A DNA stretch of 12,649 bases from Paraprevotella sp. (GTDB lineage: Bacteria; Bacteroidota; Bacteroidia; Bacteroidales; Bacteroidaceae), in contig JAFOXE010000253.1 in the NCBI GenBank assembly GCA_017425765.1, positions 1 through 12,649 on the forward strand, written 5' to 3'. A program made the position numbers and the translations under genes. Under the pieces are notes generated by a model. That model did no database searches and had not been told where the DNA came from. It saw only the letters and a list, made by a program, of their open reading frames with translations. Positions within the stretch are counted from its first letter, which is position 1, and every line of letters begins with the position of its first letter. Of the stretch, positions 1 to 6,078 are shown piece by piece.

Positions 1-10
1 TCTCAATGCG

Positions 11-18
11 TATATTTG
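11..18 (+). promoter_or_regulatory. Probable -7 promoter box of rpe
   Basis: TATATTTG is an exact match to the Bacteroidota -7 consensus TAnnTTTG. Its last base is 22 bases before the rpe ATG, which predicts a leader of roughly 19 nt. The -33 partner would lie outside the window, so only half of the promoter can be seen. Confidence 0.6.
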
Positions 19-40
19 TGCTAGTAAAGCGAATAAATAT

Positions 41-691
41 ATGAAACCAATAGTAGCACCTTCCTTATTGGCGGCCAATTTTGGAAATTTGCAAGCCGAT
101 ATTGATATGTTGAATCAGAGCGAATGCGACTGGATACATATTGATATTATGGATGGGGTCTTTGTACCCAATATATCTTTTGGCTTCCCTGTATTGAAGT
201 TTGTTGCTCAACTCAGCAATAAGCCCTTGGATGTTCATTTAATGGTGGTGCAGCCCGAGAAGTTTATCAATGAGGTTAAGGCTTTGGGTGCTTACTGTAT
301 GAATGTGCATATGGAAGCATGTCCCCATTTACATCGGGTGGTGCAACAGATTAAAGATGCCGGAATGAAAGCCGGTGTTACATTGAATCCGTCAACACCG
401 GTCATGATGTTGAAGGATATTATCCGCGATGTGGATATTGTAATGTTGATGTCGGTAAATCCTGGTTTCGGTGGTCAGAAGTTTATTGAGCATTCTGTGG
501 AGAAAGTGCGTGAACTTCGTGATTTGATAGATCAAACCGATTCGTCAGCTTTAATAGAAGTAGATGGTGGAGTTAATTGCGAAACCGGAAAACGTTTGGT
601 TGAGGCCGGGGCTGATGTTTTGGTTGCTGGAAGCTCGGTGTTTAAGGCACCATGTCCACAAGTTGAGATTGCAGCCTTAAAGAATTTGTAG
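41..691 (+). CDS. rpe: Ribulose-phosphate 3-epimerase
   Basis: This cytosolic TIM-barrel enzyme interconverts D-ribulose 5-phosphate and D-xylulose 5-phosphate in the pentose phosphate pathway. The 216 residues match the usual family length. Signature segments appear in order: APSLLAANF at residues 6-14, HIDIMDG at 33-39 (metal ligand His33, catalytic Asp35), DVHLMV at 64-69 (His66), MSVNPGFGGQKF at 137-148, EVDGGV at 173-178 (second catalytic Asp175) and the phosphate-binding AGSSVF near 196-201. Every expected metal and catalytic residue is present. The ATG is chosen because the frame begins there with the typical family N-terminus and a -7 promoter box lies just upstream. comEC begins 18 nt after the stop in the same reading frame, so the two are probably cotranscribed. 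Confidence 0.97.
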   Translation: MKPIVAPSLLAANFGNLQADIDMLNQSECDWIHIDIMDGVFVPNISFGFPVLKFVAQLSNKPLDVHLMVVQPEKFINEVKALGAYCMNVHMEACPHLHRVVQQIKDAGMKAGVTLNPSTPVMMLKDIIRDVDIVMLMSVNPGFGGQKFIEHSVEKVRELRDLIDQTDSSALIEVDGGVNCETGKRLVEAGADVLVAGSSVFKAPCPQVEIAALKNL

Positions 692-709
692 CCATTTCGA
701 CAGATTGCA

Positions 710-2860
710 TTGGAAAGTACTTTCTTGCACAAGTATCCTGCCTTTTGGGTAGTATTACCTTTGGCATTGGGAATAACCTTGTCGGAGGTATTCTTGTGTA
801 ATGAAGAACAAATAATTTCATTAGTGGGGTGGCCCTTTGTTGGTATAGCCCTCTTTTGTTTGATGATAGCCGTGTATGTGTTTGTGTTGAGAACGCATAC
901 ACGGTTGTCATTATATAAAGGACAAAGACGGTTTGTTCTTGGTGTAACCCTCTTCTTTACTATCTTGGGTGTACTATTGAATGTGCGTATGTGGTCGAAA
1001 GACGACGTGTATTGGCCTGAAGAAACAACCTATTACAAAGGTGTTTTGTTGCAAACACCTCGTAAGACGCAACGTTCGGTACAATGTGATGTATTGCTTC
1101 AAAGTTATAAAGTTGATTCTACATTAAAAACGATAAACACCCCGATTCGTTTGGTCTTGCCTCGAACGCAAAAATCAGATTGTTTAGAGGTTGGAATGGG
1201 AATATCGTTTCATGGAAGGGTGGAACGAATTCGAAATAGTGGTAATCCGGACGAATTCAACTATGCAAGATATATGAGGTACAATGGGTTTGTCGGAACA
1301 GCATTGGTGTGGAATTCAGCATGGAATTCGTTTGAACTCGCAGAGCATGATAGGCAAAAACTTCCGTGGTTGGAACGATTAAGAATAGAGACTTTGCAAA
1401 TACGAAATTCGTGGGTGAAGTTGTATCAGGGAAGTTCGTTGCACAGCGATGCATTGGCAATCATGACAGCATTAACTTTGGGTGAACGCAGTATGCTGAC
1501 CAATGAGCTTAGCAAGCTATATTCAGATACTGGTGCCACACATCTTTTGGCTTTGTCCGGATTCAATTTAGGCATCTTGATGATGTTGTTCAATCTCTTT
1601 TTGTTGCGCTATGTACGGGATTGCGGATGGAGATGGCCCGTAACTTTATCATTGATGCTACTCATCTGGGGATATACGTTCTTGACTGGTTTACCTTCTT
1701 CGTTGGTACGTGCTTCCATTATGTGTACTTTTATGTTGGGAGCAGTCTTGCTCCGTCGGCAAAGCATTACGTTGAATACCTTAGCTTTGGCCGGAGGGTT
1801 GATGCTGGTGGTAAATCCGTACTACCTCTTTGATGTCGGTTTTCAATTGTCGTTTATGGCGATGTGGGGAATTCTGACACTACAACCACGGTTAGAAAGC
1901 GTACTGAAGGTGTCTTATCCATGTTTGCGTACACTATGGAAACTCTTTACAGTGTCGCTGGCAGCACAAATATGTACGGCTCCTATCGTGATGTATGTAT
2001 TCCACTCTTTACCTATTTATGCCTCTTTACTTAGTCTGGTGCTTATCCCCTTAACCTCAGTGCTGATTTATGGGGCTTTGTTGCTCAGCATTTTACAGAG
2101 CATATGGAGTCCATTGTCCGATTTTGCATCCCAAATGTTGAATCTGTTTGTCGATGTTCAAACGTTCGTTATGCGATGGGGCGCTTCTTTGCCTTATGCC
2201 AATATAGAGGGCGTATATATTACTTTGCTACATATTTTGTTAGCCTACCTGCTTATAATATTGTGGATGCAAGATAAGGGGCGAATAATTCGTGTTCGTA
2301 ATGGGCTGACTTGTTTGTTGTTGGGAGTGATGATAGTATGCAGTGTAGTAACAAACAGATTGGATAGGGTGGGCGATGACGTGGTGTTTTATAACAACCG
2401 AAATTGTCCGGCTGTACATATAATCTTATCGCCAGAACGTAGCTATCTACTTTGTGCAAATCCTGACAGCATGACTCATTTGGCATATATAGAAGAAACC
2501 TATTGGAAACGCAGGTTGAAAAGTCAACCTCTATTGCTTCCGGACGAGTATAAGGATTCGTTTGTGCAGAATCACAACGGACTACTCCTTTCTCCGCACG
2601 TATCTGTGTTGATGTTGTGCGACAATCGTTGGTACGCTACCATATCGGAACACAAAATGCTTGTTGATTATCTTCATATATGTAAGGGATTTAGGGGCAC
2701 TTTACGTTCTATCAGCAAGGCCTTTCGGCCGAAATGCGTAGTCTTGGATGCTTCTCTTACTCCTTACTACCGAAATAAATATGCAAAGGAGGCAGAAGAA
2801 GTTGGTTGGGATATTTACGATATGCACGAACTAGGTGCGTTAAAAATAGAATGTAAATAA
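710..2860 (+). CDS. comEC: ComEC/Rec2-family DNA uptake channel protein, without a recognisable metallo-beta-lactamase domain
   Basis: ComEC proteins form the inner-membrane channel that carries single-stranded DNA into the cytoplasm during transformation. An N-terminal membrane pair (about residues 10-90) is followed by a soluble DUF4131/OB-like region (about 100-215) holding the family segment SGNPDEFNYARYMRYNGF (177-194). The multi-pass Competence domain (about 245-550) contains GATHLLALSGFNLGI (275-289), DVGFQLSFMAMWGI (375-388) and TAPIVMYVFHSLPIY (423-437). Many family members read SGLH where this one reads SGFN. The last 165 residues show no HxHxDH metal motif, so the nuclease-like domain seen in many ComECs is absent or degenerate. 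The start is a TTG, chosen because hydrophobic family-like sequence begins right after it and no ATG occurs before residue 52; ATT at 704 is another option. Whether this cell is naturally competent cannot be told from here. Confidence 0.9.
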   Translation: MESTFLHKYPAFWVVLPLALGITLSEVFLCNEEQIISLVGWPFVGIALFCLMIAVYVFVLRTHTRLSLYKGQRRFVLGVTLFFTILGVLLNVRMWSKDDVYWPEETTYYKGVLLQTPRKTQRSVQCDVLLQSYKVDSTLKTINTPIRLVLPRTQKSDCLEVGMGISFHGRVERIRNSGNPDEFNYARYMRYNGFVGTALVWNSAWNSFELAEHDRQKLPWLERLRIETLQIRNSWVKLYQGSSLHSDALAIMTALTLGERSMLTNELSKLYSDTGATHLLALSGFNLGILMMLFNLFLLRYVRDCGWRWPVTLSLMLLIWGYTFLTGLPSSLVRASIMCTFMLGAVLLRRQSITLNTLALAGGLMLVVNPYYLFDVGFQLSFMAMWGILTLQPRLESVLKVSYPCLRTLWKLFTVSLAAQICTAPIVMYVFHSLPIYASLLSLVLIPLTSVLIYGALLLSILQSIWSPLSDFASQMLNLFVDVQTFVMRWGASLPYANIEGVYITLLHILLAYLLIILWMQDKGRIIRVRNGLTCLLLGVMIVCSVVTNRLDRVGDDVVFYNNRNCPAVHIILSPERSYLLCANPDSMTHLAYIEETYWKRRLKSQPLLLPDEYKDSFVQNHNGLLLSPHVSVLMLCDNRWYATISEHKMLVDYLHICKGFRGTLRSISKAFRPKCVVLDASLTPYYRNKYAKEAEEVGWDIYDMHELGALKIECK

Positions 2861-2881
2861 GGATATGCCGATTAAATGCTC

Positions 2882-2889
2882 TATCTTTG
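2882..2889 (+). promoter_or_regulatory. Probable -7 promoter box of the DHH phosphoesterase gene
   Basis: TATCTTTG is an exact TAnnTTTG match in the 53-base gap after comEC, 24 bases before the next ATG. No convincing TTTG -33 element lies 17-23 bp upstream. The gene may therefore have its own weak start as well as readthrough from rpe-comEC. Confidence 0.5.
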
Positions 2890-2913
2890 TGAGCATAACA
2901 GAAAGAACAGCTT

Positions 2914-3963
2914 ATGTTGCCAAACCTTTTGAATGAATGTGAAGTCAGGGAATTACAGTCTTTGATTAGTCAAGCACAAAATGTTGTAATAACTTGTCAT
3001 GTTTCGCCTGATGGCGATGCGGTGGGCTCAATGACCGCTTTGTATCATTATCTTCGTCGCATCAACAAGAATGTCACTATGGTGGCACCAAATATATTCC
3101 CGGACTTTTTGAAGTGGATTCCGGGAGCAAACGATATACATGTATACGATAAAAACGAGGAGGCTTTGGAACCAACCATTGCTGCGGCAGATTTATTTAT
3201 GTTTGTGGACTTCAATGAACCCAAACGAATGGAGAAACTGGGAGATGCGGTGATGGCCAACAATTCCCCTAAGGTGCTAATTGACCACCATTTGAACCCC
3301 ACTGATTTTGGCAGTGTGTCGTGTTCTCATCCAGAAATGTGTGCCACTTGCGAAATTATTCTTCGTTTGCTTTTGCAACTTAGTGCTATTGACGAAATCA
3401 CACCGGAGGAAGCAACTTGCTTGTATGTAGGCATGATGACAGATACCGGTGGTTTTATTTACAACTCCTCTAGGAGCGAAATTTACGAGGCCATCGGAGT
3501 ATTGCTTTCCAAAGGCATTGACAAGGATAAAATATATCGAAATGTGTTCTACACGTGTACAACAGACCGTTTTCGCTTGATGGGCTATTTATTGTATGTC
3601 AAGATGAAAACATTTCCTGAATATCGGGCTTCGTTGATGACACTCACTAAGGACGAACGTAAATTATTTTCGTGTAAGAACGGAGATACTGAAGGCTTTG
3701 TGAACATTCCTCTGCAGATAAACGGAATGAGGTTATCTGTGTTTATGCGTGAGGACACAGAAAAGAAAAATGTGATTCGTGTTTCTTTGCGCAGTGTGGA
3801 CGATTTTCCATGCAATGCTATGGCGACCGATTTCTTCAACGGAGGCGGTCATTTGAATGCTGCGGGAGGTGAAGTGATAGGCACGATGGATCAAGCCGAG
3901 GCTATCTTCAAAGAAGCACTAAAAAAATATGCACCTTTGTTGAGAGGAGTAAACGTGAGTTAG
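2914..3963 (+). CDS. nrnA: DHH/DHHA1 family phosphoesterase, NrnA-like (oligoribonuclease / pAp phosphatase)
   Basis: Proteins of this type are cytosolic, probably Mn-dependent phosphoesterases that degrade very short RNA or DNA oligonucleotides and/or dephosphorylate 3'-phosphoadenosine 5'-phosphate. The N-terminal DHH domain carries motif I CHVSPDGDAVGS (28-39), the acidic motif II VDF (Asp99), the name-giving IDHH (123-126) and motif IV GMMTDTGGF (173-181). The C-terminal DHHA1 domain ends with NGGGHLNAAGG (309-319), the substrate-binding glycine motif. All expected metal ligands are present and the 349-residue length is slightly above that of characterised NrnA (about 315). The ATG is preceded by a -7 box but no Shine-Dalgarno sequence. 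The gene lies just downstream of comEC, so it could recycle short DNA products, but that link is only positional. The choice between NrnA activity and other DHH activities cannot be settled from sequence. Confidence 0.88.
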   Translation: MLPNLLNECEVRELQSLISQAQNVVITCHVSPDGDAVGSMTALYHYLRRINKNVTMVAPNIFPDFLKWIPGANDIHVYDKNEEALEPTIAAADLFMFVDFNEPKRMEKLGDAVMANNSPKVLIDHHLNPTDFGSVSCSHPEMCATCEIILRLLLQLSAIDEITPEEATCLYVGMMTDTGGFIYNSSRSEIYEAIGVLLSKGIDKDKIYRNVFYTCTTDRFRLMGYLLYVKMKTFPEYRASLMTLTKDERKLFSCKNGDTEGFVNIPLQINGMRLSVFMREDTEKKNVIRVSLRSVDDFPCNAMATDFFNGGGHLNAAGGEVIGTMDQAEAIFKEALKKYAPLLRGVNVS

Positions 3964-4002
3964 TATCTGCTTGCGAGAGTAGGAATCTTTCAAAAAAAAC
4001 AT

Positions 4003-4010
4003 TATTTTTG
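4003..4010 (+). promoter_or_regulatory. Probable -7 promoter box of the DUF4827 lipoprotein gene
   Basis: TATTTTTG matches TAnnTTTG exactly and sits 21 bases before the ATG. This suggests the lipoprotein gene is transcribed separately from the DHH gene. No clear -33 TTTG is found at the usual distance; only TTTC at 3988-3991, which is too close. Confidence 0.5.
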
Positions 4011-4031
4011 CAGCGTTAAAAACACAGCCGT

Positions 4032-4727
4032 ATGAAACACACCCTATATACTTGTTTGTTTACAGTCCTTGCTGGATTGTTCGTGATGTCGTGTAGTGAC
4101 GACGAAACTTATGCCGAGCAAAAGGAAAGAGAACGTGATCTTATTTCAGCTTTTCTTGCAAGAGATGTTAAAATAATGAGCAGCGATGGCGAATTGGTGG
4201 CTGATGTGGGCCGTATTAATGTTATCTCTGAAAATCAATTTTATGCACAAGGTTCACAAACGTATACCGAACAAAATCAGTATGTGTTGTTCGGCGGAAC
4301 CGGTGTATATATGCAGATTGTACGTGAGGGTGCGGGCAAGAAGTTGGAAAGTGGCGAGACCAAGCAGGTGATTTGCCGATATGTGGAGTTTAATATTATG
4401 TACGACTCTATTCAAAGTCGTAGCGATGTGATGTTTTGGGACACCAGACCCGACATTATGGATGTGACCAATACGTACGGAACGTTTACAGCATCATTCA
4501 ACACAAAGATTAACAAAGGTGGTGCAATGTATTCTTATTACGGAAGTACTTCGGTTCCGTCCGGATGGTTGGTGCCCTTCTCCTATATAAAAATAGGTAG
4601 ACAAGTGAAGGAAGAAGAGGGTATAGCCAAGGTGCGTTTGATTGTGCCACACACACAAGGTCAGGCGGACGCAAGTTCAAGGGTATATCCTTGCTTCTAC
4701 GAACTGACCTATCAAGAAATGAAGTAG
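4032..4727 (+). CDS. DUF4827-type lipoprotein with an FKBP-like fold
   Basis: The first 20 residues form a lipoprotein signal (charged start, hydrophobic core, lipobox FVMSC with Cys21). The next residues, SDDE, resemble the acidic lipoprotein export signal that sends Bacteroidota lipoproteins to the outer leaflet of the outer membrane, so surface exposure is inferred. From about residue 91 the sequence follows an FKBP peptidyl-prolyl isomerase outline: GVYMQIVREGAGKKLESGE (91-109) recalls the opening strand and GxG-x-GD turn, SVPSGWLVPFSYIKIGR (174-190) the conserved VPGW helix, and VRLIVPHTQG plus FYELTY the last strands. The usual FDSS active-site motif is missing, so isomerase activity is doubtful. 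The family assignment rests on size, genus-level context and memory of DUF4827 proteins near these genes. The gene converges with hemW, with 15 bases between the stops and no obvious terminator. Confidence 0.75.
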   Translation: MKHTLYTCLFTVLAGLFVMSCSDDETYAEQKERERDLISAFLARDVKIMSSDGELVADVGRINVISENQFYAQGSQTYTEQNQYVLFGGTGVYMQIVREGAGKKLESGETKQVICRYVEFNIMYDSIQSRSDVMFWDTRPDIMDVTNTYGTFTASFNTKINKGGAMYSYYGSTSVPSGWLVPFSYIKIGRQVKEEEGIAKVRLIVPHTQGQADASSRVYPCFYELTYQEMK

Positions 4728-4742
4728 TGGATAGAGGGTGAG

Positions 4743-5918
4743 TCAGTCTACCCACATGAGGTCACTCATGATTCCATCCGATAAAAAAATACCTTTTCGA
4801 GTAAGTTTTAATACACCTTTCGGCTTTTGGTCGGAAGGTGTTGTTTTTTCTAATAGTCCTTGTTGCAGATATGGCTCGGCCATGCGTAGGCAATAGGTTG
4901 CGAGATCTGCACCAAAATCCTGTTCCAACACGCAGATGTCCAAACCTTTTGCTGTACGTATAGATGTAACGACACGGTCATTGTAACGCGTCGGGATGCT
5001 CATGTGCTCCGACTCAAACAATGGTTGAGCTGGAGTGATGCCGTGATGAAGTTCGTTGATGGTTTTGATGTACGTGTCTAGGTCTGCAATATTCCATTGT
5101 CTGCACTCCCCGTTGTATGAGTGGGCTGATGGACCACATCCCAAGTACGGCACTTCGTCCCAATACGAGGAGTTGTGCTTGGATTCAAAGTTTGGTTTAG
5201 CGAAGTTGGATATTTCATAGTGAACAAATCCGGCTTTTTCTACGTGATCGATTAGCGAGTTGAACATGTCGAGGCTGGTTTGTTCCGGTGTTTCTTGCAC
5301 CACACCCTCATCTCTCAGCGTCCACAACTTGGTGTTTTCTTCGTAAATCAATGCATAAGCCGATAGGTGTGGTACGTCTAGTTTCAACGCTTTTTGTATG
5401 TTTTTCTCCCATCCGGCCAGTGTCTGTCCCGGAAGACCATATATAAGATCAATGCTGATGTTTGTTAGCCCGAAGCTTTTCAGCACTTCTACGGCTTTGA
5501 TAGCCGCATCTGACGTGTGTCTACGTTGTAGAAACCTCAGTTCTTCGTCGTCAAAACTCTGTACACCCATGCTCACACGATTGACGGGCGTGTGTAGACG
5601 TATGTCCTTCACTTTGCTCACCGAAACATCGTCGGGGTTCATCTCTAATGTAATTTCTGCAGAGGGAGAAATGCGGAAATGGCGTTTTATTTCTTCAAAA
5701 ATAAAGGTCAGATCTTCAATAGGTAGTAGCGAGGGCGTTCCTCCACCTATATATATAGTGCTTAAAGTGTTCGTCTTCAGAAAATCTTTCCTCAAGGCAA
5801 TTTCACGACACAATGCTTTTGTATATTCGGCATGACGGTCTATGCAAGTGGTGGAGTAGAAATCGCAGTATATGCAACGTCTTTTACAGAAAGGTATATG
5901 TAGATATAAGCCCGCCAT
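4743..5918 (-). CDS. hemW: Radical SAM heme chaperone HemW (HemN-like)
   Basis: HemW proteins are cytosolic radical-SAM enzymes of the oxygen-independent coproporphyrinogen oxidase family that bind heme and are thought to deliver it to respiratory proteins. In the 391-residue product the cluster motif is C11-x3-C15-x2-C18-x-F20. The Phe after the third Cys, where HemN has a fourth Cys, marks the HemW subgroup. Other signatures are the SAM-binding GGGTPS (58-63), the HemW heme-binding HNSSYW (248-253) with LGCGPSAHS following, and the C-terminal winged-helix segment LTRKGIFLSDGIMSDLM. The frame stays open 27 codons upstream, but the ATG at 5918 is preferred: family proteins begin just before LYLHIPFC, and a good promoter box at 5943-5950 lies inside the extension. 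The gene is divergent from the EF-G2 gene. Confidence 0.95.
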   Translation of the reverse strand: MAGLYLHIPFCKRRCIYCDFYSTTCIDRHAEYTKALCREIALRKDFLKTNTLSTIYIGGGTPSLLPIEDLTFIFEEIKRHFRISPSAEITLEMNPDDVSVSKVKDIRLHTPVNRVSMGVQSFDDEELRFLQRRHTSDAAIKAVEVLKSFGLTNISIDLIYGLPGQTLAGWEKNIQKALKLDVPHLSAYALIYEENTKLWTLRDEGVVQETPEQTSLDMFNSLIDHVEKAGFVHYEISNFAKPNFESKHNSSYWDEVPYLGCGPSAHSYNGECRQWNIADLDTYIKTINELHHGITPAQPLFESEHMSIPTRYNDRVVTSIRTAKGLDICVLEQDFGADLATYCLRMAEPYLQQGLLEKTTPSDQKPKGVLKLTRKGIFLSDGIMSDLMWVD

Positions 5919-5942
5919 ATAGAGTACCTTATTAAGTTGAGG

Positions 5943-5973
5943 CAAAGGTATAATAAAATGTTGAAGAGCGAAA
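5943..5973 (-). promoter_or_regulatory. Probable hemW promoter
   Basis: On the minus strand TACCTTTG (5950 down to 5943) is an exact TAnnTTTG -7 box. It is preceded after 19 bp by TTTC (5973-5970), one base off the TTTG -33 consensus. The predicted transcript starts near 5939, about 20 nt before the ATG at 5918, which rules out the longer upstream start codons. Confidence 0.65.
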
Positions 5974-6011
5974 GTATGTTGCAAAACATAAGATAACAAT
6001 TCGAGTATTTC

Positions 6012-6041
6012 TTGGTGTTCTTCATGTTTTTTTCTAATTTG
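6012..6041 (+). promoter_or_regulatory. Possible promoter of the EF-G2 gene
   Basis: TTGG (6012-6015), 19 bp, then TAATTTG (6035-6041) resembles the Bacteroidota promoter, but the -7 box has one base fewer between TA and TTTG than the consensus. It would give a leader of about 34 nt to the ATG at 6079 and would exclude the in-frame GTG at 6043. This is a moderate match only. Confidence 0.4.
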
Positions 6042-6078
6042 CGTGCCGATTTTACGAACAACCTTAAATGTTGATAAA

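Noticed and set aside
689..712. Possible rpe-comEC fusion by readthrough, since both genes share one frame across a TAG
   Set aside because: The six codons between the stop and the TTG are not protein-like for either family, both proteins are complete alone, and no recoding signal is visible.
3550..3559. Perfect palindrome TACACGTGTA resembling the arms of the 23-bp array
   Set aside because: It lies in the conserved coding part of the DHH gene, lacks the 2-bp centre of the array units and stands alone, so chance is the simplest explanation.
4755..4770. Inverted repeat CATGAG-GTCA-CTCATG near the convergent ends of the lipoprotein gene and hemW
   Set aside because: It lies inside conserved hemW codons and has no T tract on either strand, so terminator function is not supported.
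5398..5835. 145-codon plus-strand frame antisense to hemW
   Set aside because: It is contained in hemW, has no signature of its own, and is Ser/Cys-rich as expected from reading hemW codons backwards.
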